From an uncultured Faecalibacterium sp. (GTDB lineage Bacteria; Bacillota; Clostridia; Oscillospirales; Ruminococcaceae), in assembly GCA_934511465.1 (NCBI GenBank), contig CAKSWG010000012.1, positions 1 through 51,914 of the forward strand: a DNA stretch of 51,914 nt, written 5' to 3'. The stretch's first letter is position 1, and each line of letters opens with the position of its first letter. The notes under the pieces are model-generated. The model had not been told where the DNA came from. It was given only the letters and a program-made list of their open reading frames with translations, and made no database searches. Shown here piece by piece: positions 33,110 through 40,281 of the stretch. The translations under genes were made by a program, and so were the position numbers.

Positions 33110-34138
33110 ATGGCCACCGAAACCAAACTTCGGCAGCTGGCAGACAAGGGCTGCCCGGTCTACTATTTTTATTCCAGTGAACGGTATCTGGTGCGGCAGG
33201 CCGTGGCAGCGGCCACCCGCATCCTGACCGCAGACAGCGACGAGGACGCCACCATTCTGGATGGCGGTGCGCCGGAGATCGAACAGCTCATCATGGCAGC
33301 GGGCACCATTTCTTTTTTTGGGACCCGGCGTGTGGTGGTGCTGCCGGAGCTGGAACCCGGCAGCTATGGGGATAAGGATCTGGAAGAACTCAGCAGCACG
33401 CTTGCCAGTCTGGAAAATGCCGTGGTGGTGCTGGGAAGCGTGTTTGAGCTGGAGCGCAGTAAGCTCAGGCTGAACAAAAAAGCGCAGAAGCTCATCGCGC
33501 AGTGCAAAAGCATCGGCTACACCGAAGAATTGGCTAAGCCGAAGCCCTTTGAGCTGAAAATGATGATGATCGACCGGGCCAAAGAACAGGGCACCAGCCT
33601 GCCGGACGGCGCAGCGGCGGCGCTGCTGGAACGCTGCGGCGAGGACCCTTTCCTGCTGGAAAATGAGGTGGACAAGCTCTGTGCATTGTCCGGGTACCAG
33701 ACGGTCACGGCAGCGATGGTGGCCGAGATGGGCACCGTGAGTCTGGAAGCGGATGTGTTTGAAATGATCCGCATGATCACGGCCAAAAACGCCACAGGTG
33801 CCTGCAAAAAGCTGCAGACTTTGCTGCGCCTGCAGCAGGAGCCCATTGCCATCACGGCGGCACTGATCGGCAGTTATGTGGACCTGTACCGTGTCAAGCT
33901 GGGCGCGGCAAAGCGCAAGCCTTACGGTACCGTGTTCAAGGATTTCGGCTACAAGGGCAGTGACTACCGGCTCAAGCGTTCGGCCGAGACGGCCTCGCAC
34001 TACACGCTGGGCCAGATCGAAAACTGTATGCAGGTGCTTCTGGAACTGGACCAGAGCCTGAAAAGCCAGCCCACCGATGACCAGATCCTGCTGGAAACAG
34101 CGCTGTGCCGGTTGGCAATGGCGGGGAGCGGACGATGA
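33110..34138 (+). CDS. holA: DNA polymerase III delta subunit
   Basis: The 342-residue protein follows the HolA pattern: PVYYFYSSERYLVRQAV in place of the degenerate Walker site, FFGTRRVVVLPEL, NEVDKLCALSG, FEMIRMITAKNATGA and a C-terminal clamp-loader helix bundle. It loads the sliding clamp at replication forks. AAGGGGG lies eight bases before the ATG. The gene after comEC is holA in many Firmicutes, which supports the call. Confidence 0.93.
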   Translation: MATETKLRQLADKGCPVYYFYSSERYLVRQAVAAATRILTADSDEDATILDGGAPEIEQLIMAAGTISFFGTRRVVVLPELEPGSYGDKDLEELSSTLASLENAVVVLGSVFELERSKLRLNKKAQKLIAQCKSIGYTEELAKPKPFELKMMMIDRAKEQGTSLPDGAAAALLERCGEDPFLLENEVDKLCALSGYQTVTAAMVAEMGTVSLEADVFEMIRMITAKNATGACKKLQTLLRLQQEPIAITAALIGSYVDLYRVKLGAAKRKPYGTVFKDFGYKGSDYRLKRSAETASHYTLGQIENCMQVLLELDQSLKSQPTDDQILLETALCRLAMAGSGR

Positions 34139-34749
34139 AGGAAAACGAAATGATCCATACCAGCCGGGTGCTCATTGTGGAAGGCAAATACGATGCGGCC
34201 CGGCTTTCCCATCTGACCGATGCCATGATCCTGCTGACCGACGGCTTTGGCATTTACAGCGACAAAAAGCGCCAGCAGCTGTTCAAAGCGCTGGCGCAGA
34301 AAAACGGTCTGATCCTGCTGACGGATTCGGACGCGGCAGGCTTCCGCATCCGCACCTACATCACCAATCTGGTGGGAGAAAAGAATGTGGTGCAGGCTTA
34401 CGTGCCCGCGATCCACGGCAAGGAAAAGCGCAAGGAACAGCCCGGCAAGGAGGGCCTGCTGGGGGTCGAGGGTGTGGACGACGCCATCGTTCTGCAGGCG
34501 CTGCGGGATGCCCTTGGCGCAGAAGTGGGTGCCGCATCGGTTCGTCCGGAGGGACGGCAGATCACCTATACCGATCTCTATGAGTGGGGGCTCTCCGGCA
34601 GGCCGGGCAGTGCCGAGCGCAAGGCAAAGCTGCTGAACGCGCTGGGTCTGCCGCCGCGTCTTTCCAAAAAGGAACTGGTGGAGGCGCTGAATCGGCTGTA
34701 TACTTTTGAACAATTGGACGAGATGCAGTTGAAAATCCTGAATAATTGA
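34135..34749 (+). CDS. RNase M5-like Toprim protein with DUF4093
   Basis: The 204-residue protein has an N-terminal Toprim domain with the catalytic Glu in VLIVEGKYDAARL and the DSDAAG acidic motif near residue 65. A DUF4093-type C-terminus carries LSKKELVEALNRLYTFEQ. Relatives mature 5S rRNA (RNase M5). The ATG overlaps the holA stop as ATGA. The alternative start at 34105 lies inside holA with no ribosome site. Confidence 0.85.
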   Translation: MKENEMIHTSRVLIVEGKYDAARLSHLTDAMILLTDGFGIYSDKKRQQLFKALAQKNGLILLTDSDAAGFRIRTYITNLVGEKNVVQAYVPAIHGKEKRKEQPGKEGLLGVEGVDDAIVLQALRDALGAEVGAASVRPEGRQITYTDLYEWGLSGRPGSAERKAKLLNALGLPPRLSKKELVEALNRLYTFEQLDEMQLKILNN

Positions 34750-34756
34750 CTGTATG

Positions 34757-34796
34757 GCGCAGGGGAAAACACACTTTTCACCTCTGCGCTGTTTTT
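34757..34796 (+). terminator. Terminator at the convergent gene end
   Basis: GCGCAGGGGAAAA and TTTTCACCTCTGCGC form a stem followed by TTTTT. It partly overlaps the end of the sigma factor gene on the other strand. Confidence 0.75.
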
Positions 34797-35479
34797 GTGT
34801 CCGGTGCGTTCCAGCGCTGACGCAGAAGCTCCAATGCATGGGTCTCAAGGCGGGAGACATAGCTCCGGCTGATGTTCAGAAGCCCGGCCACCTCCAGCTG
34901 GGTCAGCGGCGGCTGGCCGGCAAGGCCATACCGCAGCAGGATGATCTGCCGTTCCCGGGCGGGCAGGCCGTCCAGAAGCAGTCTGGCCTGGCGGATCTCG
35001 GCCTGCTTTTCGCAGGTCTCCTCCATGCAGAAGCTGTCCTGCAGAACATCGGCCAGAGTCAAAGAGGAAGCCTCGTCAGATTCCAGCGTTTCCTGCAGAG
35101 AGACGGTGCCGCCGGTCTTGCGCTCCCGCCGGAACTGCATCCGGAGCTCGTTTTCAATGCACCGGCTGGCGTAGGTAGAAAACCGTGTCCGGCGGGCAGA
35201 GTCGAAGGTGTCCACCGCTTTCATCAGGCCGATGGTGCCGATGGAAACAAGGTCGTCCTGATCGCCGGGCAGGGCGTAGTATTTTTTTACGATGTGTGCC
35301 ACCAGACGCAGATTGTGCCGGATCAGCTTTTCCCGCGCGGCAGGGTCACCGGCACGCAGTGCGGCAAAGGCTTCGGCTTCCTCCTGGGCAGAGAGGGGCC
35401 GCGGAAAGCTGCCGCTCTCCAGATGAAGCGCCAGAACCAGAAACTTTGTGGCAAAAAATTGCAGAAGAGATAAAAACAT
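34778..35479 (-). CDS. sigK: SigK-like sporulation sigma factor
   Basis: The 233-residue sigma-70 family protein starts MFLSLLQFFATKFLVLALHL, a hydrophobic leader like the pro-sequence of SigK. Region 2 follows (LIRHNLRLVAHIVKKYY, DLVSIGTIGLMKAVDTFD, RFSTYASRCIENELRM) and region 4 (ARERQIILLRYGL, LTQLEVAGLLNISRSYVSRLE). GGGGAGGG precedes the ATG. SigK drives late mother-cell genes in spore formers; if the host is Faecalibacterium, which is not known to sporulate, its role must differ or be relic. A decayed recombinase lies directly upstream. Confidence 0.8.
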   Translation of the reverse strand: MFLSLLQFFATKFLVLALHLESGSFPRPLSAQEEAEAFAALRAGDPAAREKLIRHNLRLVAHIVKKYYALPGDQDDLVSIGTIGLMKAVDTFDSARRTRFSTYASRCIENELRMQFRRERKTGGTVSLQETLESDEASSLTLADVLQDSFCMEETCEKQAEIRQARLLLDGLPARERQIILLRYGLAGQPPLTQLEVAGLLNISRSYVSRLETHALELLRQRWNAPDTKTAQR

Positions 35480-35520
35480 GCCGACCCCTCCCCAAAGCAT
35501 CATAAACGGTTTACTGCAAT

Positions 35521-36135
35521 TTATGAAGGAGGGCTTGCCCTTTTTCCGGACTCTGTGGCGAAAAGCTCCGCTTCATTGTCCACAAAATACGGATAAGCGT
35601 CCTTGTCTGCAACAAGGTAGACAGGATTCTGCAAAATAGACTTGATGGAGAACCGGGTGAACGAACGCCTGGTCTTTGCCAGCTCGTGCATGTTGTCCCG
35701 GATGCGCTCCGCGATGGTCTCACGTTCCAGCTGACTGAACACCGATGCGATGTACATCATCGCGCGGCCCATGGGGCTGGACGTGTCAAAACTTTCACGG
35801 ATGGACACAAAGTCGATGCCCAGCCGTCCCAGTTCTTCAATCAGGCTGGAAAAGTCGCTGATGTTGCGGCTGATGCGGTCCAGACGATAGACCACAATGG
35901 CCTTGAATTTCCGTTCCTTGGCCGCAGTCATCATCTTTTTGAAGTCCGGGCGGTTCAGGTTGCCGCCGGAAAAGCCCTCGTCCTCAAAGACAACGGCATG
36001 TTCCGCAGCGGCATCTCCGTAGTGGGTGCGGATATATTCGCGGCAGAGGTCGATCTGATTTCCGATACTTTCGCCCTTGCCGGTATAGCGGGATTTGCGG
36101 GAATAGATGGCAATGGTGTCGGCAGTTTTGGCCAT
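35521..36135 (-). pseudogene. Serine site-specific recombinase with internal deletion and lost C-terminus
   Basis: The 204-residue frame has an intact resolvase N-terminal domain with the catalytic Ser in IAIYSRKSRYTGKGES and later VVYRLDRISRN. Directly after MHELAKTRR the sequence jumps to FTRFSIKSILQNPVYLVADKD, which in full-length relatives lies about 70 residues further on. It then stops soon after NEAELFATE. Thus the linker after the catalytic domain was deleted and several hundred C-terminal residues are missing. AAAGGAG precedes the ATG at 36135. Confidence 0.85.
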
Positions 36136-36294
36136 GAGATACTCCTTTCCTGTTGTCCGGTGGCCGTAGATGCGGCTATTGTAGCATGGCAGGCCATCTT
36201 TGTAAAGAAAAATAACGATAGTCATACATATTTCATCATACTACGAACGGAGGTGTCAAGGATGTGACAAGGCAGAACAAGCGAGGAAATCAGA

Positions 36295-37083
36295 ATGTTT
36301 GACTATTTCTATGGGCAGTCGGGCGAGATGTTCTCGTATTTCCGGGTGCCCAAAATTTTATTCCGGGACATAAAATTCAAGGACCTGTCCACCGATGCCA
36401 AAACGCTGTACGGCATCCTGCTGGACCGCATGGGGCTGTCGGTGAAAAACGGATGGCTGGATGAGCAGGGAAGGGTGTATATCATTTTTCCTGTGCAGGA
36501 AGTGATGGATGCACTGGGCTGCGCAGACAACAAGGCAACCAAACTGTTCCGGGAATTGGAAAAGTTTGGACTGATTGAGCGCAAACGGCGCGGGCTGGGA
36601 AAACCCAATCTGATTTACGTCAAAAACTTTGCAGACCCACGATGCCGCAATCGTGGAAAGAACGATTCTGGGAACGCTGATTCCGGGGAACAGGATGCGG
36701 CAAAACAACGAAGAAATAAGACTGAGTGGAATAATACTGAAATGAGTGAGACTGACCCTTTCCTTTCCGAGGAAGGGGACGGCGCGGATGAGCGCACACG
36801 ACTGGAAGAATATTTTTCTCAGTCTTTGGAGGTTGACCTTCTACTCCGGCTCTGCCCGGACGATGAGGACACCATCTACCAGATCGTGGACTTGCTTGTG
36901 GACACCTGTTCCACCAAACGCAAGCTGCTGCGGGTGGCAGGGGACGACAAGCCTGCGGAGGTCGTGCGCAGCCGATTCATGAAGCTGAATGCAGACCATA
37001 CCCCGTTTCTTCGTTCCGTGAAAGCGTCCAAGGAGCACTTCGCACGCTGCTTTGCCTGTTCCAACTGGGATGCTCCTGCATAA
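36295..37083 (+). pseudogene. Second RepA with replaced C-terminus
   Basis: The 262-residue frame closely resembles the ICE RepA at 22088 through residue about 235 (MFDYFYGQSGEMFSYFRVPK; LSTDAKTLYGILLDRMGLSV; ELEKFGLIERKRRGLGKPN; LNADH). It then diverges into an unrelated tail (TPFLRSVKASKEHF and on) that is antisense to a small minus-strand frame. It is therefore a truncated initiator from a second, decayed element. GAGG precedes the ATG. Upstream, ATG followed at once by TGA lies after GGAGG, where the intact copy has its leader peptide. Confidence 0.75.
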
Positions 37084-37133
37084 GCGGAGAATCCGGCACA
37101 AATCAAAAGTATCAAACCGATCCAGATCATCAT
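36876..37133 (-). pseudogene. Small membrane protein fragment running into the repA remnant
   Basis: GGAGAA lies eight bases before the ATG of a frame starting MMIWIGLILLICAGFSAYAG, one membrane helix and a short polar tail. After about 45 residues the frame enters the antisense of the second repA, so the natural 3' end is lost or the gene was originally shorter. It is probably a small ICE membrane protein; family unknown. Confidence 0.4.
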
Positions 37134-37155
37134 AAGCATTTCTCCAAATGGGATA

Positions 37156-37389
37156 TTACCATTCTACGCCCAGAGCGTGCAAGCTCTCGGCAAGGGCGGC
37201 AGCATCCATGTTGAACACGATGCCTGCCATGTTTTCGTAGAGTGCGCCCTCCACGTTGATGGGCGTACAGTGTCCGTTCCGCTGTTGAACGAAAAACAGC
37301 TCGTGGCACGCAGTACGGCTGAAGCTGCTGGAAAGCGGTGTGATCCATACCGTGACATTGAAACAGACCGAGTGCCGCAAAAGGAACAA
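37156..37389 (-). CDS. Small unknown ICE-remnant protein
   Basis: The frame ends PINVEGALYENMAGIVFNMD and AAALAESLHALGVEW, a plausible folded domain, 23 bases before the membrane fragment on the same strand. The start is unclear: TTG at 37389 has no ribosome site. No family is recognised. Confidence 0.3.
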   Translation of the reverse strand: MFLLRHSVCFNVTVWITPLSSSFSRTACHELFFVQQRNGHCTPINVEGALYENMAGIVFNMDAAALAESLHALGVEW

Positions 37390-37615
37390 AAAAATAGCCG
37401 CCGCGGTCTACCTGTATCAGGCGGACAACGACGGCGAATGGGGTAATCTGCGGTTTGACTTTGAGAACGGCACAGCCGAGATAGTAAAACTGGCAGATTG
37501 GAACACGACAACGTCCAACATCTTTGCAAAAACGGCGATCCGGTTTGTTCAGGGCTTACCGGAAGCGAGGCTGCTGAAATTTGTAGTCGTGCCGTTTTGG
37601 AAAGGCTGGACATAA
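37340..37615 (+). CDS. Possible small protein of unknown function
   Basis: The 91-residue frame starts at GTG (MIHTVTLKQTECRKRNKKIA) with a weak GGAAAG upstream. It contains an acidic, beta-rich segment (YLYQADNDGEWGNLRFDFEN) and a basic aromatic end. It overlaps the opposite small frame by 50 bases, so at most one may be real. No family recognised. Confidence 0.35.
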   Translation: MIHTVTLKQTECRKRNKKIAAAVYLYQADNDGEWGNLRFDFENGTAEIVKLADWNTTTSNIFAKTAIRFVQGLPEARLLKFVVVPFWKGWT

Positions 37616-38935
37616 TTATCCACGAAGCATGACCTTTGCGCAGAACAGACCGTCCTGATAGGTAACCGTACTTGCCCCGCCGGATTTTTCTGCGATATGG
37701 CGGACGGACTGGATTCCGATGCCGTTTCCCTTGCGCTTGGACGAGCGGAAAACTCCGCTATTTTCGTTGATCTCCCCGTCAAAGGCGTTTTCCGTTTCGA
37801 TCAGCACGAGCCGCGCGGCATGGACATACGCGGTGACCTCGATCTTCCGCCGGGCGGGAGCGGTGCGAAGGCTGGCTTCGAATGCGTTTTCCAGAAGATT
37901 CGACAGCACCAGACACATATCGATCTCGTCCACGGGAAGCGTCTGCGGCAGATCCAGCTTGGCACAGAAGGGGATCCCCTCACGCTTTGCAAGGGCACAG
38001 TAATAGCCTACAACACTGTCCGCCGCCCGGTTTTCGCAAAAGCTCATATCCAGCTCCGGGATGCGGGAGACGGTTTTTGCAAGATAAGCCTTCAGACCGT
38101 CCAAATCTCCCGCTTCAGCCAGCGCGGAGAGCTGATTCATCTGGTGGCGCATATCGTGCCGTGTCTGCCGGGCTTCCTCGATGGCGGCTTTCAGGCTTTC
38201 GTAGCGCTGCTGCTGCATGGAAAGAAACTGGTTCTCCTGCTGCAATCTCGCGTTCCGGTTGATGCTGATCGCCATAAGAAGGAAGATCGCGTTAAAGAAG
38301 AGCATCAAAAACAAAAGCGCGATGCTCATAACGATGTAGACCTGCAAGACCCGCCCGGTCTGAAGCGTCGTCGGGTAACGCGGGATCATGAAAAGGTTCA
38401 GCAGAATGAACACAAGCGGCAGCACCCAGAACGCATACCATGTCTGCGCAAAGTTATCATCCTCCACCATCATGCGCACTGCGTGGGTGGCGGGATAATA
38501 CGCTGCGGCAGTGATCAGCCAGCAGACCGCATTATAAAAAATGCAGGCAGCAAAACAGAACCACGGCTTATCCGGCGGCAGCTGCTGCCGCAGTGTGATC
38601 GCCGTGCCGATGGCGCGGGATAAGCTGTTCAGGCAGGCGAACACCGCGCAGACCGCCAGCGCAATCGTTCCGGACTTCCAGAGAGAGGTCTGCAATGTTT
38701 TGACATACAGAAGGCTCGCCGCAAGTGTGATAACCAGCAGGGGGAGCGCAGTCGGGCTGTTGAAACAATAGCAAAGCAGTCCGCCGCCAAGGCAAAGCCC
38801 GAGCAGCAGCGGCACTGCCCATGCCGCAAGCCTTGCGGGCGGCTGCTTCAAATAAGAGCGCACCGGAAAATACGCGAGCAGCAGACCCGGAAAGACCACG
38901 GTGAGCTCCAAAATCGGGCGCAGGAGGTCCTTCAA
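37616..38935 (-). CDS. AgrC-like sensor histidine kinase
   Basis: The protein has about 439 residues. Six to seven membrane helices fill residues 5-235. Then come a coiled segment, the phosphorylation region TRHDMRHQMNQLSALAEAGD near 255, and a GHKL ATPase domain with the N-box NLLENAFEASLR and the G-box GNGIGIQSV. This is the layout of peptide-sensing AgrC/ComD kinases. The start is TTG at 38935, after AAAGGGGG, overlapping the regulator stop as TTGA. Its partner regulator is frameshifted in this sequence. No AgrB/AgrD pair is seen nearby. Confidence 0.85.
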   Translation of the reverse strand: MKDLLRPILELTVVFPGLLLAYFPVRSYLKQPPARLAAWAVPLLLGLCLGGGLLCYCFNSPTALPLLVITLAASLLYVKTLQTSLWKSGTIALAVCAVFACLNSLSRAIGTAITLRQQLPPDKPWFCFAACIFYNAVCWLITAAAYYPATHAVRMMVEDDNFAQTWYAFWVLPLVFILLNLFMIPRYPTTLQTGRVLQVYIVMSIALLFLMLFFNAIFLLMAISINRNARLQQENQFLSMQQQRYESLKAAIEEARQTRHDMRHQMNQLSALAEAGDLDGLKAYLAKTVSRIPELDMSFCENRAADSVVGYYCALAKREGIPFCAKLDLPQTLPVDEIDMCLVLSNLLENAFEASLRTAPARRKIEVTAYVHAARLVLIETENAFDGEINENSGVFRSSKRKGNGIGIQSVRHIAEKSGGASTVTYQDGLFCAKVMLRG

Positions 38936-39652
38936 CCCACACGCCCCCTTTGCAATAGAAACTCCATAAATGCCTGCCGGGCTGCCTTTAAAAGCTCCTG
39001 ACTGACATAGATGCGACTGCCGTCCGTCATACAAAAGGCGGCATCCTGAAAATCGGCAGCGTTCTCCATATTGACGATTGCACCGCGACCGCAGACGAAA
39101 AACCGAGGGTCTTTTTTGAGCGGCTCTGTGAACGCCTTGAAGCTCTGGCGCGTGGCAAGCGTTTTGCCGGCGGTGGTGCGGATGCTGATCATGTGGGCAA
39201 AATGCTCGGCGGAAACGATATCCCGGTAGCACAAACGAATGTCACTGCCATCGACCTTCACCATCAGAATCGGCTCGGGGCGCGGAAGCTTTGAGAGCAT
39301 CTCATCCAGCAGGGCAGAAAGCTCGGCTTCGGAAAAGGGCTTGACCAGATAATGAAGCGCCCGCACCTGAAAGCCCTCGAGCGCATGGTCTGTCGAGGTC
39401 GTGGTAAAAACCAGAAGGCAGTCTGCATCGGTTTTTCGCAGCTCCTTTGCCGCCTCCATGCCGCTTAAGCCTTCCATGTAAATGTCCAGAAATGCGGCGG
39501 AAAAACGCTGCTCGTTTTCTGCCGCCAGAAAAGCCTCTCCGCTGTCAAATTCCAGAAGCTCCGCCTCTGTGCCGCGCGCGCAGCTGCCGCACCAGGCGCT
39601 CCTTCAGTTGCGCGCGCTCCGCATCGAGGTCATCGACAATTGCAATTCTCAT
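38932..39652 (-). pseudogene. LytTR response regulator split by a CG-run frameshift
   Basis: The N-terminal piece (39545-39652) starts MRIAIVDDLDAERAQLKERL with the acidic DD pair. It shifts frame at 39573-39581, a CGCGCGCGC run, and stops. The second piece reads on in the next frame: EFDSGEAFLAAEN, the phosphoacceptor FLDIYMEGLSGM, the KPF motif, and a LytTR DNA-binding domain (VKVDGSDIRLCYRDI to the end). Adding one CG unit restores a single frame of about 240 residues. So this is either a reversible phase-variable switch, a recent mutation, or a sequencing error. It is the partner of the AgrC-like kinase. Confidence 0.8.
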
Positions 39653-39713
39653 GCTATACCGGAAAGCTGCTTACAAACAGCTTCCAACCTCCTTTATAAA
39701 ATCTTTCATCCTG

Positions 39714-39820
39714 ATTATAGCACAGTTGCCCGGTTCTGTCGCAGCAGAAACCGGGATTTCGTGCCGGAAACCGGGCTTTCGTGCCAAATGCCTTGAAAAG
39801 GCTGCGCCTGCCCGTATACT
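39714..39820. promoter_or_regulatory. Divergent promoters around 20-base direct repeats, likely LytTR operator
   Basis: Two direct repeats, GAAACCGGGATTTCGTGCC at 39747 and GAAACCGGGCTTTCGTGCC at 39767, are spaced exactly 20 bases. On their left, reading minus, is a weak -35 and TATAAT (39714-39719). On their right is a plus promoter, TTGAAA, 16 bases, TATACT (39793-39820). Paired direct repeats next to the -35 are the usual form of LytTR sites, so one operator may drive both the kinase-regulator pair and the lipoprotein operon. Confidence 0.65.
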
Positions 39821-39867
39821 GAAGACAGAAAAACCCCCAACGACGGCAGAAGGAAAGGAGGGGTGTT

Positions 39868-40281
39868 GTGCATCGAATCGCCGTGCTGACAAACAGCATG
39901 GCGCAGGAAGCCTTTTTAGCAGAGCAGCTCCTACGGTTCTGCGCCGAGCATTGTTTGTTTCCCCAAATGGATTGTTACCGCGATCAGGAAAGCTTTTTTG
40001 AAGCTGCACACAACGAGCCGCTGACCAATGCCTTGATCGCCCTGCCGGGTGTCGATGGCTTGAACGCGGTAGAGCATCTGCGCACACTTTGTCCCCAAAC
40101 GCGCATCATCTGGTGCAGTGACCTGAATTTTTCGCTCCACGCCTTCCGGCTGCGCGCAGACTACTTTCTGCTCGAGCCGGTGACCGAAGACGCTTTACGG
40201 CAGGGCTTTTGCAGCTGGCTGGACAAGAAAGCGCCGCTCCGGTCTGACCGCAACGAACACAACAAGGAGAACGGTTTATGA
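39868..40281 (+). CDS. Stand-alone pseudo-receiver protein
   Basis: The 137-residue protein has the length and beta-alpha pattern of a response-regulator receiver domain but no output domain. The acidic pair is missing (AVLTNSMAQEAF), the phosphoacceptor position in NALIALPGVDGLNAVEHLR is not Asp, and the conserved Lys of the YLLKP motif is Glu (FLLEPVTED). It therefore cannot be phosphorylated in the usual way. It starts at GTG after AAAGGAGGGG and overlaps the lipoprotein gene by ATGA. Confidence 0.65.
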   Translation: MHRIAVLTNSMAQEAFLAEQLLRFCAEHCLFPQMDCYRDQESFFEAAHNEPLTNALIALPGVDGLNAVEHLRTLCPQTRIIWCSDLNFSLHAFRLRADYFLLEPVTEDALRQGFCSWLDKKAPLRSDRNEHNKENGL

